Of a DNA stretch of 10,637 bases, positions 1 through 6,452 are shown piece after piece. The stretch is from Inquilinus sp039594555. Its GTDB lineage: Bacteria; Pseudomonadota; Alphaproteobacteria; DSM-16000; Inquilinaceae. Each line of letters begins with the position of its first letter. The first letter of the stretch is position 1. A program made the position numbers and the translations under genes. The notes beneath the pieces were generated by a model. The model was not told the DNA's origin. It ran no database searches and saw only the letters and a program-made list of their open reading frames with translations. Where the stretch lies: NCBI RefSeq assembly GCF_039594555.1, contig NZ_JBCNNF010000243.1, positions 1 through 10,637 on the forward strand. The letters run 5' to 3'.

Positions 1-61
1 TGGCCTTGGCGAAGGCGCCGAAGTTCAGGTTCGCAGCGAGCTGTTCTGCAGCAGATGCCAT
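1..61 (-). CDS. secY: Protein translocase subunit SecY, N-terminal fragment (continues past window edge)
   Basis: SecY is the central channel subunit of the SecYEG translocon in the inner membrane, exporting unfolded proteins and inserting membrane proteins. Only the first 20 codons are inside the window; they read MASAAEQLAANLNFGAFAKA, which resembles the cytoplasmic N-terminus of alphaproteobacterial SecY proteins that precedes the first membrane helix. The ATG (61-59) has GAGG six bases upstream. Position directly after rplO is the normal place of secY in the spc operon. No membrane segment is visible because the gene is cut, so the call rests on the N-terminal sequence and the gene order. 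A terminator-like hairpin lies just upstream and may lower its expression relative to the ribosomal genes. Confidence 0.9.
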   Translation of the reverse strand, partial: MASAAEQLAANLNFGAFAKA

Positions 62-76
62 GCAAGGCCTCGAATG

Positions 77-116
77 AAAAAGGGCGGGGACTGCGAACAT
101 GCGCGGTCCCCGCCCT
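77..116 (-). terminator. Terminator-like hairpin between rplO and secY (possible attenuator)
   Basis: Bases 81-91 and 106-116 are perfect 11-base inverted repeats, extended after one A-C mismatch by three more pairs (93-95 with 102-104) around a six-base loop. Read on the minus strand, the stem is almost all G-C and runs into a five-T stretch (81-77, the first T being the base of the stem), followed by C-A-T-T. This is the form of a Rho-independent terminator, though the T run is short. It sits 28 bases after the rplO stop and ends 15 bases before the secY start, leaving the secY ribosome binding site free. Partial termination, or protection of the rplO mRNA 3' end, are both possible; which one applies is inference. 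Confidence 0.6.
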
Positions 117-143
117 CCGTTTTACCCGCGTTGGACGGCGGCG

Positions 144-659
144 TTAAGCCTGGGACGACGCCCCTGCGTCACTATCGACGGCCTCGGCCGGGGCCGGGGC
201 GGTCTGGACCACCGAGCCGCCCGCCTTCTCCACCGCCGCGACCGCAGCCGCCGAGGCGCTGTGGACATGCAGGGTGACCTTGGCCGAGAGCTCGCCCTTG
301 GCCAGCAGGCGGATGCCGTCCAGCGACTTGGCGATCAGGCCGCCGGCGATCAGCGCCTCGGCGTCGACCGGCTTGGCCGCATCGACGCGGCCGGCCTCGA
401 TCGCCTTCTGCAGGCGGCCGAGATTGACCACGGCATAGTTCGCCCGGAACTTCTTGTTGTTGAAGCCCCGCTTCGGCAGCCGCATGTAGATCGGCATCTG
501 GCCGCCCTCGAAGCCCTTGAGGGCGACGCCGGTCCGGCTCTTCTGACCCTTGACACCGCGGCCGCCGGTCTTGCCCTTGCCGGAGCCGATGCCGCGGCCG
601 ACGCGGATGCGCGACTTGCGCGCGCCCGCATTGTCGCGGAGATCGTTGAGTTTCGTCAT
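144..659 (-). CDS. rplO: 50S ribosomal protein L15
   Basis: L15 is a 23S rRNA-binding protein needed late in large-subunit assembly. The 171-residue product has the typical glycine- and lysine-rich N-terminus (about residues 19-45, with GRGIGSGKGKTGGRG) that threads into rRNA, then the conserved EGGQMPIYMRLPKRGF segment at 51-66 and a globular C-terminal domain. Residues from about 152 form an Ala/Pro/Ser/Asp tail that makes it longer than the usual ~145 residues. The ATG follows a strong AGGAG five bases upstream. It starts 26 bases after rpmD, the largest gap inside the operon before secY. Confidence 0.97.
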   Translation of the reverse strand: MTKLNDLRDNAGARKSRIRVGRGIGSGKGKTGGRGVKGQKSRTGVALKGFEGGQMPIYMRLPKRGFNNKKFRANYAVVNLGRLQKAIEAGRVDAAKPVDAEALIAGGLIAKSLDGIRLLAKGELSAKVTLHVHSASAAAVAAVEKAGGSVVQTAPAPAEAVDSDAGASSQA

Positions 660-685
660 GATTGCTCCTCAGGAACAGACGGGCC

Positions 686-877
686 TCAGCCCGCCTGCTC
701 GACCCGCACCAGGTGCTTGACCTTCTGGATCATCCCGCGGACCGCCGGAGTGTCCTCCAGCTCGCGGGTGCGATGCAGCTTGTTGAGGCCGAGGCCGATC
801 AGCGTCTGGCGCTGATCCTCCCGGCGGCCGATCGGGCTGCCGATCTGGGTGACGATGACAGTCGCCTTCTCAGCCAT
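686..877 (-). CDS. rpmD: 50S ribosomal protein L30
   Basis: L30 is a small protein of the large subunit that binds 23S rRNA. The product is 63 residues, close to the usual ~60, and shows the family core: TVIVTQIGSPIGR (6-18), then TLIGLGLNKLHRTREL (25-40), and a C-terminal strand ending MIQKVKHLVRV. The reading frame stays open upstream, but the ATG at 877 is chosen because GGAGG lies six bases before it and the protein then begins like its relatives. The start overlaps the end of rpsE by eight bases, which suggests translational coupling. Some bacterial lineages lack this gene; here it is intact. Confidence 0.96.
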   Translation of the reverse strand: MAEKATVIVTQIGSPIGRREDQRQTLIGLGLNKLHRTRELEDTPAVRGMIQKVKHLVRVEQAG

Positions 878-1475
878 TCGCGGCCTCCACCACCTCGACG
901 CCACCCTCGCGCTTGCCCTGGGTGCCGATGATGTCGGCGACGCGCTTGCCGCGGCGGGCGGCGACGGCGCGCGGGCCCTCGATCGCACGCAGCGCCTCGA
1001 AGGTCGCCTTGATCATGTTGTGCGGGTTCGACGTGCCGATCGACTTGGCGACGACGTCCTGGACGCCCAGCGCCTCGAAGATCGCGCGCATCGGACCGCC
1101 GGCGATGATGCCGGTGCCCTGGGTGGCGCTGCGGAGCTGGACCTTGCCGGCGCCGAAGTGACCCAGGATGTCGTGATGCAGCGTCCGGCCCTCGCGGAGC
1201 GGGACGCGGATCATGCTGCGCTTGGCCTGCTCGGTGGCCTTGCGGATCGCCTCCGGCACCTCGCGGGCCTTGCCCGAGCCGTAGCCGACCCGGCCGCGGC
1301 CATCGCCGGTCACGACCAGCGCGGCGAAGCCGAAGCGCCGGCCGCCCTTCACCACCTTCGCGACGCGGTTGATGGAGACGAGCTTCTCGATCAGCTCCTC
1401 ACCAGCCTCGCGCTCGCTCGGGCGCTTGTCGCCACGATCCCGCGGACCGCGCGTGTCTCTGCTTTCGCGTGCCAT
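870..1475 (-). CDS. rpsE: 30S ribosomal protein S5
   Basis: S5 lies at the back of the small subunit near the mRNA entry region and helps decoding accuracy. The 201-residue product has a charged N-terminal extension (about 1-24), the double-stranded-RNA-binding-like domain starting at ELIEKLVSINRVAKVVKGGR (27-46), and a C-terminal domain with GTGIIAGGPMRAIFEALGV (120-138). The KVVKGGR loop at about 40-46 is the spectinomycin-linked loop and looks intact, so there is no sign of ribosomal resistance at this site. The ATG has a near-perfect AAGGAGG six bases upstream. The last eight bases overlap rpmD. Confidence 0.97.
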   Translation of the reverse strand: MARESRDTRGPRDRGDKRPSEREAGEELIEKLVSINRVAKVVKGGRRFGFAALVVTGDGRGRVGYGSGKAREVPEAIRKATEQAKRSMIRVPLREGRTLHHDILGHFGAGKVQLRSATQGTGIIAGGPMRAIFEALGVQDVVAKSIGTSNPHNMIKATFEALRAIEGPRAVAARRGKRVADIIGTQGKREGGVEVVEAANG

Positions 1476-1486
1476 GCGCGTCCTCC

Positions 1487-1852
1487 TTAGAAGTCCAGGC
1501 CGCCCTCACGGGCGGCATCGGCTAGGGCCTTGACCCGGCCGTGATACAGGTAGTGCCCACGATCGAACACGACCTTGTCGACCCCGGCGGCCTTGGCACG
1601 CTCCGCCAGGAGCTTGCCGACGGCGGCGGCGGCCTCGATGGTGGCGCCGGTCTTCAGCGACCCGCGCAGGTCCTTCTCGATCGACGAGGCGGCGGCAAGG
1701 GTCTTGCCGGCCTGGTCGTCGATGACCTGGGCATAGATCTGCTTGGAAGAGCGGAACACGGACAGGCGGACCCGGCCATAGCGGGCCTGGCTCAGCTTGT
1801 GGCGGAGACGCCCCTTGCGACGCTCGCGCAGCTCGTTGGTCTTGGTGGTCAT
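1487..1852 (-). CDS. rplR: 50S ribosomal protein L18
   Basis: L18 binds 5S rRNA with L5 and anchors it in the central protuberance of the large subunit. The product is 121 residues. It shows a basic N-terminus (ELRERRKGRLRHK, 7-19), the RLSVFRSSKQIYAQVIDD strand region (29-46) and the diagnostic C-terminus FDRGHYLYHGRVKALADAAR (97-116). The frame runs open a further 58 codons upstream inside rplF, but homologues start at MTTKTNELRERR, and AAGGA lies just before the ATG at 1852, so the longer form is rejected. It sits 11 bases from both rplF and rpsE. Confidence 0.97.
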   Translation of the reverse strand: MTTKTNELRERRKGRLRHKLSQARYGRVRLSVFRSSKQIYAQVIDDQAGKTLAAASSIEKDLRGSLKTGATIEAAAAVGKLLAERAKAAGVDKVVFDRGHYLYHGRVKALADAAREGGLDF

Positions 1853-1863
1853 CCCGGCCGTCC

Positions 1864-2397
1864 TTACTTCTTCTTGCCTTCTTTGCGCAGGATGGTCTCG
1901 GTGTCGTACTTGATGCCCTTGCCCTTGAACGGCTCGGGCTTCTTGTACCCGCGGATCTCCGCGGCCACCTGACCAACGCGCTGCTTGTCGAAGCCGGAGA
2001 TCGAGATCGAGGTCGGCTTCTCGCACTTGATCGCGATCCCCTCGGGGATCGGATAGCGCACCTCATGGCTGAACCCGAGGGTCAGCACCAGCTCCTTGCC
2101 CTGGACCGCGGCACGGTAACCGACGCCGTTGATCTCGAGGTTGGAGGTGAAACCAGTGCTGACGCCCACGACCATGTTGTTGATCAGGGTGCGGCTGGTG
2201 GCCCACATGGTCTGCGCCAGGCGCGACTGGCTCTTCGGCTCGACCTTGATCGAACCGTCTTCCATCGACACCTTGATCTCGTCGTTGACGACGAGCTTGA
2301 GCTGACCGAGCTTGCCCTTGACCGAGACGGCCTGGCCCGACACCGAGGCGTCGACCCCGGCCGGAACCTTGACGGCGTGCTTGCCAATTCGCGACAT
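1864..2397 (-). CDS. rplF: 50S ribosomal protein L6
   Basis: L6 sits near the factor-binding site of the large subunit, next to the sarcin-ricin loop and the L7/L12 stalk. The 177-residue length is typical. Two repeated alpha/beta domains are recognisable: MSRIGKHAVKVPAGV opens the first, and the second carries EINGVGYRAAVQGKELVLTL (88-107). The family signature near the C-terminus reads PEPFKGKGIKY (154-164), followed by a lysine-rich end. GAGGAGG stands six bases before the ATG. Eleven-base gaps separate it from rpsH and rplR. Confidence 0.98.
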   Translation of the reverse strand: MSRIGKHAVKVPAGVDASVSGQAVSVKGKLGQLKLVVNDEIKVSMEDGSIKVEPKSQSRLAQTMWATSRTLINNMVVGVSTGFTSNLEINGVGYRAAVQGKELVLTLGFSHEVRYPIPEGIAIKCEKPTSISISGFDKQRVGQVAAEIRGYKKPEPFKGKGIKYDTETILRKEGKKK

Positions 2398-2408
2398 CGC
2401 CGGCCTCC

Positions 2409-2807
2409 TCAGAACACGCGGGCGAGGATCTCGCCGCCGACATTGGCGGCGCGGGCCTCGACGTCGGACATCACGCCGCGCGGCGTCGACAGGATGGAGA
2501 TGCCCAGCCCGTTGTACACCTTCGGCAGGTCCTTGATGCCGGAGTAGACGCGGCGGCCCGGCTTCGACACGCGGTCGATGCGCTTGATGGCCGGCTGGCC
2601 CTCGGCGTACTTCAGCTCGACCTTGATGGCCGAGAAGCCCGGCTTGACCTCATGGGTCTCGTAGCCGCGGATGTAGCCTTCGCGCTTCAGCACGTCGAGA
2701 ACATTGGCCCGCAGCTTCGAGGCCGGGGTCTCGATCACGGCCTTGCCGACGCGCTGACCATTGCGGATGCGGGTGAGCAGATCGCCCAACGGATCACTAA
2801 GCGACAT
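2409..2807 (-). CDS. rpsH: 30S ribosomal protein S8
   Basis: S8 binds the central domain of 16S rRNA and is a primary assembly protein. In E. coli it is also the translational repressor of the spc operon; whether that holds here is not shown by the sequence. The 132-residue product starts MSLSDPLGDLLTRIRNGQ and ends with the signature STPRGVMSDVEARAANVGGE (107-126), where many relatives have STSKG or STSRG. Length is normal. A clear AAGGAG precedes the ATG. Neighbours are rpsN (12-base gap) and rplF (11-base gap). Confidence 0.98.
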   Translation of the reverse strand: MSLSDPLGDLLTRIRNGQRVGKAVIETPASKLRANVLDVLKREGYIRGYETHEVKPGFSAIKVELKYAEGQPAIKRIDRVSKPGRRVYSGIKDLPKVYNGLGISILSTPRGVMSDVEARAANVGGEILARVF

Positions 2808-2819
2808 GGTCCGTTCTCC

Positions 2820-3125
2820 TTACCAGCTCGACTTCGTCATGCCGGGGATCTGCCCGCGCGAGGCCAGCTCACGCAGCGCGATCCGGCTCAGCTTGAAGCG
2901 GCGGTAGAACGCCTTCGGGCGACCGGTCAGCTCGCACCGGTTGTGGATGCGCACCGGGGAGGAGTTCCGCGGCAGCTCCGCCAGCTTCAGGCGGGCGGCG
3001 AAACGGTCTTCCATCGGCAGGCTTTGGTCGTTGGCGATCGTCTTCAGGCGCTCGCGGCGGCCGGCGAACGCCTTCGCCAGCTTCTCGCGACGCTTGTTCT
3101 TCTCGACCGAGCTCTTCTTGGCCAT
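2820..3125 (-). CDS. rpsN: 30S ribosomal protein S14, zinc-free type
   Basis: S14 is a head protein of the small subunit that contacts 16S rRNA near the A and P sites. At 101 residues it is the long, zinc-independent form: it has a single cysteine (C64, in NRCELTGRP) and lacks the four-cysteine zinc ribbon of the 61-residue form. The C-terminal signature RFKLSRIALRELASRGQIPG (76-95) and the ending MTKSSW are typical. AAGGA lies eight bases before the ATG. It is flanked by rplE and rpsH as in other spc operons. Confidence 0.98.
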   Translation of the reverse strand: MAKKSSVEKNKRREKLAKAFAGRRERLKTIANDQSLPMEDRFAARLKLAELPRNSSPVRIHNRCELTGRPKAFYRRFKLSRIALRELASRGQIPGMTKSSW

Positions 3126-3143
3126 GATCTAATCCTTGCTCGT

Positions 3144-3683
3144 TCAGCTGACGAACGGGAAATCGAAGGCCTTGAGGAGCGCACGCGCCTCGTCGTCGGT
3201 CTTCGCGGTCGTCACGATAACGATGTCCATCCCCCGGACCGTCTCGATCTTGTCGTACTCGATCTCGGGGAACACGATCTGCTCCTTGATGCCCAGGGCG
3301 TAGTTGCCCCGGCCGTCGAAGGACTTGGGCGACAGGCCGCGGAAGTCGCGGACCCGCGGCAGGGCGATGTTCACCAGGCGGTCCAGGAACTCATACATCC
3401 GCTCGCGGCGCAGAGTGACCTTGGTGCCGATGGACATGCCTTCGCGCAACTTGTAGACCGCGATCGACTTCCGGGCCTTCGTGATCACCGGCTTCTGGCC
3501 GGCGATCAGCGTCAGCTCGGAGGCGGCCGCCTGGATCTTCTTGCTGTCGGCGACGGCATCGCCGACGCCCATGTTGATGATGATCTTCTCGATCCGCGGC
3601 ACCTGCAGGTCGTTCTTGTAGGAGAACTCCTGCTTCAGCTTCGGCCGGACGACCTTGTCGTAGTGGGACTTGAGACGAGCCAT
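3144..3683 (-). CDS. rplE: 50S ribosomal protein L5
   Basis: L5 binds 5S rRNA and contacts the P-site tRNA and the small-subunit head through bridge B1b. From the ATG at 3683 the product is 179 residues, the same as in E. coli, beginning MARLKSHYDKVVRPKL. Diagnostic segments are PRIEKIIINMGVGDAVADSK (29-48), ITKARKSIAVYKLREGMSIG (67-86) and RGMDIVIVTTAKTDDEARAL (150-169). Two other starts lie upstream, an ATG at 3689 and a GTG at 3695 that would overlap rplX. The GGTGAGG ribosome binding site abuts the first and overlaps the second, but is six bases from the ATG at 3683, so that start is chosen. Confidence 0.96.
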   Translation of the reverse strand: MARLKSHYDKVVRPKLKQEFSYKNDLQVPRIEKIIINMGVGDAVADSKKIQAAASELTLIAGQKPVITKARKSIAVYKLREGMSIGTKVTLRRERMYEFLDRLVNIALPRVRDFRGLSPKSFDGRGNYALGIKEQIVFPEIEYDKIETVRGMDIVIVTTAKTDDEARALLKAFDFPFVS

Positions 3684-3691
3684 GGCCATCC

Positions 3692-4009
3692 TCACCGATC
3701 AATCACTTCGCCGGAGGCCTTGGCGACCCGGACCTTGCGGCCGTCCTCGAGCGTCTTGAAACCGACGCGGGTCGGCTTGCCGCTCTTCGGGTCGACATGC
3801 GCCACGTTCGAGACGTGCAGCGCAGCCTCCTGCTCCACGATCCCGCCCTGCGTCTTCGCAGTCTGGCGGGTGTGGCGCTTCACGATGTTCACGCCGCGGA
3901 CGACGACACGCTCGTCGGCCGGACGCACCTCGATGACCTCGCCCTTCTTGCCCTTGTCACGGCCGGCGAGGACGACGACCTGGTCGCCTTTCTTGATCTT
4001 CGCAGCCAT
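3692..4009 (-). CDS. rplX: 50S ribosomal protein L24
   Basis: L24 is one of the two assembly-initiating proteins of the large subunit, binding the 5' region of 23S rRNA. The 105-residue product has the KOW motif at about residues 5-31 (IKKGDQVVVLAGRDKGKKGE) and the following VRGVNIVKRHTRQT segment, with the later block KPTRVGFKTLEDGRKVR. The ATG at 4009 shares one base with the rplN stop codon. A GTG one codon upstream is possible, but GAGG is seven bases from the ATG and only four from the GTG. The one-base overlap implies coupling to rplN. Confidence 0.96.
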   Translation of the reverse strand: MAAKIKKGDQVVVLAGRDKGKKGEVIEVRPADERVVVRGVNIVKRHTRQTAKTQGGIVEQEAALHVSNVAHVDPKSGKPTRVGFKTLEDGRKVRVAKASGEVIDR

Positions 4010-4377
4010 CACAGCACCTCGGGGGCGAGCGAGATGATCTTCATGAACTTCTTGGCCCGCAGCTCGCGCGTCACGGGCCCGAAGATGCGGGTGCCGACCG
4101 GCTCGCCCTGCTTGTTGATCAGCACGGCCGCGTTGCGGTCGAACTTGATCGTCGAGCCATCCGGGCGGCGCAGTTCCTTGGCGGTCCGAACGATGACGGC
4201 GCGATGCACGTCACCCTTCTTCACGCGGCCCCGCGGAATCGCCTCCTTGATCGACACGACGATGACGTCGCCGACAGTGGCGGTCCGGCGGTGGGAACCG
4301 CCCAGCACCTTGATGCACATCACCCGACGGGCGCCGGAATTGTCGGCGACGTCCAGGTTCGTCTGCATCTGAATCAT
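4009..4377 (-). CDS. rplN: 50S ribosomal protein L14
   Basis: L14 lies at the subunit interface, forming bridges to 16S rRNA, and is the docking site of the ribosome-silencing factor RsfS in other bacteria. The 122-residue product is of standard length. It shows MIQMQTNLDVADNSGARRVM (1-20), the central TVGDVIVVSIKEAIPRGRVK (34-53) and the C-terminal IFGPVTRELRAKKFMKIISL (98-117). GGGAG is eight bases before the ATG. It is the first gene of the spc block, yet only three bases separate it from rpsQ and no promoter-like sequence is visible there, so the S10 and spc blocks probably share one transcript. Confidence 0.98.
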   Translation of the reverse strand: MIQMQTNLDVADNSGARRVMCIKVLGGSHRRTATVGDVIVVSIKEAIPRGRVKKGDVHRAVIVRTAKELRRPDGSTIKFDRNAAVLINKQGEPVGTRIFGPVTRELRAKKFMKIISLAPEVL

Positions 4378-4380
4378 AGT

Positions 4381-4665
4381 TTACGCTCCCGACGAAACAG
4401 CGGGGTCGGCCGACACGCCCATGGCGCTGGCCTCGGCCTCGGACAGGACGAGCCAGGACTTCCGCTTGCTGATCGGACGGGTCTCGATGATCGAGACGCG
4501 GTCGCCGACCTTGCAAACGTTGGCCTCGTCATGGGCGAGGTACCGCTTGGTCCGCTTGATGAACTTCTTGTAGACCGGGTGCATCAGGTTGCGTTCGACG
4601 AGGACCGTGACGGTCTTGTCAGTCTTGTCGGACACAACCGTCCCGATGAGCACGCGCCGCGGCAT
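4381..4665 (-). CDS. rpsQ: 30S ribosomal protein S17
   Basis: S17 is a primary 16S rRNA-binding protein with an OB fold, acting in assembly of the small-subunit body. The 94-residue product begins MPRRVLIGTVVSDKTDKTVT, followed by NLMHPVYKKFIKRTKRYLAH (26-45) and the CKVGDRVSIIETRPISKRKS block (51-70). Residues from about 77 to 94 form an Ala/Ser-rich tail beyond the OB fold, making it slightly longer than the ~84 residues of E. coli. GAGGA is nine bases before the ATG. It ends the S10 block and lies three bases from rplN. Confidence 0.97.
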   Translation of the reverse strand: MPRRVLIGTVVSDKTDKTVTVLVERNLMHPVYKKFIKRTKRYLAHDEANVCKVGDRVSIIETRPISKRKSWLVLSEAEASAMGVSADPAVSSGA

Positions 4666-4679
4666 GGCTCACTATCCTC

Positions 4680-4886
4680 TTACTTGGCGGGCGCGGCAGA
4701 CTTGCCACGCTCGCCCATGACGGTCTTGATGCGCGCGATGTCGCGGCGCACGACGCGGACCCGCGCCGTGTTCTCGAGCTGCCCCGAGGCCGCCTGGAAG
4801 CGCAGATTGAACTGCTCCTTCTTCAGCGCCAGCAGATCGTCCTTCAGCTGGTCCGGCGTCTTGGCGCGGACGTCTTCGATATCCAT
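4680..4886 (-). CDS. rpmC: 50S ribosomal protein L29
   Basis: L29 is a small helical protein beside the nascent-chain exit tunnel, where it helps form the docking site for trigger factor and SRP together with L23. The 68-residue product is an alpha-helical hairpin, with DQLKDDLLALKKEQFNLRFQ (12-31) and the loop and second helix QLENTARVRVVRRDIARIKT (36-55). The lysine-alanine end is typical. GAGAGGAGG precedes the ATG; it begins only two bases after the rplP stop codon. Confidence 0.97.
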   Translation of the reverse strand: MDIEDVRAKTPDQLKDDLLALKKEQFNLRFQAASGQLENTARVRVVRRDIARIKTVMGERGKSAAPAK

Positions 4887-4888
4887 GG

Positions 4889-5308
4889 TCAGACCTCCTC
4901 TCCAAGGCGGGCAATGAACTTGCAGGCGATCGGCAGCTTGGCGGCGGCCAGCGCGAAGGCTTCCTTCGCCAGGTCGCCGGGCACGCCGTCGAGCTCGAAC
5001 ATGACGCGGCCGGGCTTCACCTTGGCCGCCCAGAACTCCGGCGAGCCCTTGCCCGAGCCCATGCGGACTTCGGCAGGCTTCGACGAGACCGGCACGTCCG
5101 GGAAAATCCGGATCCAGACGCGGCCCTGACGCTTGATGTGGCGGGTGATCGCGCGGCGGGCCGCCTCGATCTGCCGCGCCGTCAGCCGGGCCGGCTCCTG
5201 CGCCTTCAGGCCGTAGGCGCCGAAGTTCAGCGTGGTGCCGCCCTTCGCAACGCCGTGGATCCGGCCCTTGTGCTGCTTACGGTACTTGGTGCGCTTGGGA
5301 CTCAGCAT
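4889..5308 (-). CDS. rplP: 50S ribosomal protein L16
   Basis: L16 lies near the A-site tRNA elbow and is needed for late large-subunit assembly and peptidyl transferase activity. The 139-residue product starts MLSPKRTKYRKQHKGRIHGV and has LTARQIEAARRAITRHIKRQ (42-61) and VRMGSGKGSPEFWAAKVKPG (81-100). The arginine in VRMG corresponds to the residue that is hydroxylated in E. coli L16 (R81); modification here is unknown. The spacer to rpsC is five bases. GGGAGG overlaps the end of rpsC, and the ATG is the only start that gives the normal N-terminus. Confidence 0.98.
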   Translation of the reverse strand: MLSPKRTKYRKQHKGRIHGVAKGGTTLNFGAYGLKAQEPARLTARQIEAARRAITRHIKRQGRVWIRIFPDVPVSSKPAEVRMGSGKGSPEFWAAKVKPGRVMFELDGVPGDLAKEAFALAAAKLPIACKFIARLGEEV

Positions 5309-5313
5309 GATCC

Positions 5314-6072
5314 TCAGCCCTCCCGGCGCGAGTCGCGATCGCGATCGCGGCCACGACGGTCGTCACGACGCTCGCCACGCTCCGGCCGGGCCGAAGACGG
5401 GCCGGTGGCCGCCTCGGCCGCCCGCTTGTCCTGGGCCATCGGGTCATGAGCGAGGATCTCGCCCTTGAACACCCAGACCTTGACGCCGCAGGTGCCGTAG
5501 GTGGTCTTCGCCGTCGCCGTGCCGTAATCGACATCGGCGCGCAGCGTGTGCAGGGGCACGCGGCCCTCGCGGTACCACTCGGTGCGGGCGATCTCGGCGC
5601 CGCCGAGGCGGCCGCCGCAGTTGATGCGGATGCCCTGGGCACCCAGGCGCATCGCGTTCTGCACCGCGCGCTTCATGGCGCGGCGGAACGCGACCCGGCG
5701 CTCCAGCTGGCTGGCGATGTTCTCGGCGACCAGCTTGGCGTCGATCTCCGGCTTGCGGATCTCGACGATGTTCAGGCTGACCTCGCTGCCGGCCATCTTC
5801 GCCAGCTCCTGGCGGAGCTTCTCGATGTCGGCGCCCTTCTTGCCGATCACCACGCCCGGACGGGCGGTGTAGACCGTGACGCGCGCCTTCTTCGCCGGCC
5901 GCTCGATGACGATGCGGCTGATGCCCGCCTGGGCCAGGCGCTTCTCGAGGAACTCGCGGATCTTCAGGTCGGCATGCAGCAGGCCGGCATAGTCCTTGGT
6001 CGCGAACCAGCGCGAGTCCCAGGTCCGGTTGATGCCGACCCGAAGGCCGATCGGATTGACTTTCTGACCCAT
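5314..6072 (-). CDS. rpsC: 30S ribosomal protein S3
   Basis: S3 lines the mRNA entry channel of the small subunit and contributes to the helicase activity of the ribosome. The 252-residue product has the MGQKVNPIGLRVGINRTWDS start, a KH domain with its GxxG loop at 77-80 (GVVIGKKGADIEKL), and the basic AFRRAMKRAVQNAMR helix (128-142) that includes the arginine and lysine implicated in mRNA unwinding. The conserved core ends around WVFKGEILAHDP; residues from about 212 to 252 are an Arg/Asp-rich disordered tail. The start codon shares one base with the rplV stop (TAATG), implying coupling. Confidence 0.97.
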   Translation of the reverse strand: MGQKVNPIGLRVGINRTWDSRWFATKDYAGLLHADLKIREFLEKRLAQAGISRIVIERPAKKARVTVYTARPGVVIGKKGADIEKLRQELAKMAGSEVSLNIVEIRKPEIDAKLVAENIASQLERRVAFRRAMKRAVQNAMRLGAQGIRINCGGRLGGAEIARTEWYREGRVPLHTLRADVDYGTATAKTTYGTCGVKVWVFKGEILAHDPMAQDKRAAEAATGPSSARPERGERRDDRRGRDRDRDSRREG

Positions 6073-6449
6073 TACGCCGTCTCCCGCTCCCGGACGATGA
6101 CCGTCAGGTTCGACCAGAGCTTCTCGATGCGGGACGCACGGCCGCGGGCGCGGGCGTGGAACCGCTTCATGACGATCTGCCGCCCGACATAGGCCTCGGC
6201 CACGTAGAGCCGGTCGACGTCAAGCTGGTGGTTGTTCTCGGCATTGGCGATCGCCGACTGCAGCACCTTCTTCACGTCGTCGGCGATGCGACGGCGGGAG
6301 AAGGTGAGCTCGGCCAGCGCCTTGGCCGCGTCCTTGCCGCGGATCGACTGGGCGACGAGGTTCAGCTTGCGGGGGCTGGTGCGCAGCGTCTTGGCGAACG
6401 CGCGCGCCTCATTCTCCGCAAGGCGAGGGGGGTTCTTTTCCTGTCCCAT
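6072..6449 (-). CDS. rplV: 50S ribosomal protein L22
   Basis: L22 binds all domains of 23S rRNA and its long beta-hairpin lines the exit tunnel constriction, a site linked with macrolide resistance. The 125-residue product has LRTSPRKLNLVAQSIRGKDA (22-41), a helical middle, the hairpin region around 82-105 and the signature MKRFHARARGRASRIEK (94-110). No deletion in the hairpin is apparent. The extra N-terminal segment of about ten residues (MGQEKNPPRLAENE) extends beyond the E. coli start. GAGGA is eight bases before the ATG, three bases after rpsS. Confidence 0.97.
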   Translation of the reverse strand: MGQEKNPPRLAENEARAFAKTLRTSPRKLNLVAQSIRGKDAAKALAELTFSRRRIADDVKKVLQSAIANAENNHQLDVDRLYVAEAYVGRQIVMKRFHARARGRASRIEKLWSNLTVIVRERETA

Positions 6450-6452
6450 CGC

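Noticed and set aside
74..277. A small proline/arginine-rich open frame on the plus strand across the rplO-secY hairpin
   Set aside because: It is mostly antisense to rplO and is of a composition typical of chance frames in GC-rich DNA.
1853..2026. Extended rplR with 58 extra N-terminal codons inside rplF
   Set aside because: The extra sequence is rplF read in another frame; L18 homologues start at the internal ATG, which has its own ribosome binding site.
2652..4037. A 461-codon open frame on the plus strand, opposite rpsH, rpsN, rplE and rplX
   Set aside because: Same reason: a shadow of conserved minus-strand genes in GC-rich DNA, with no family resemblance.
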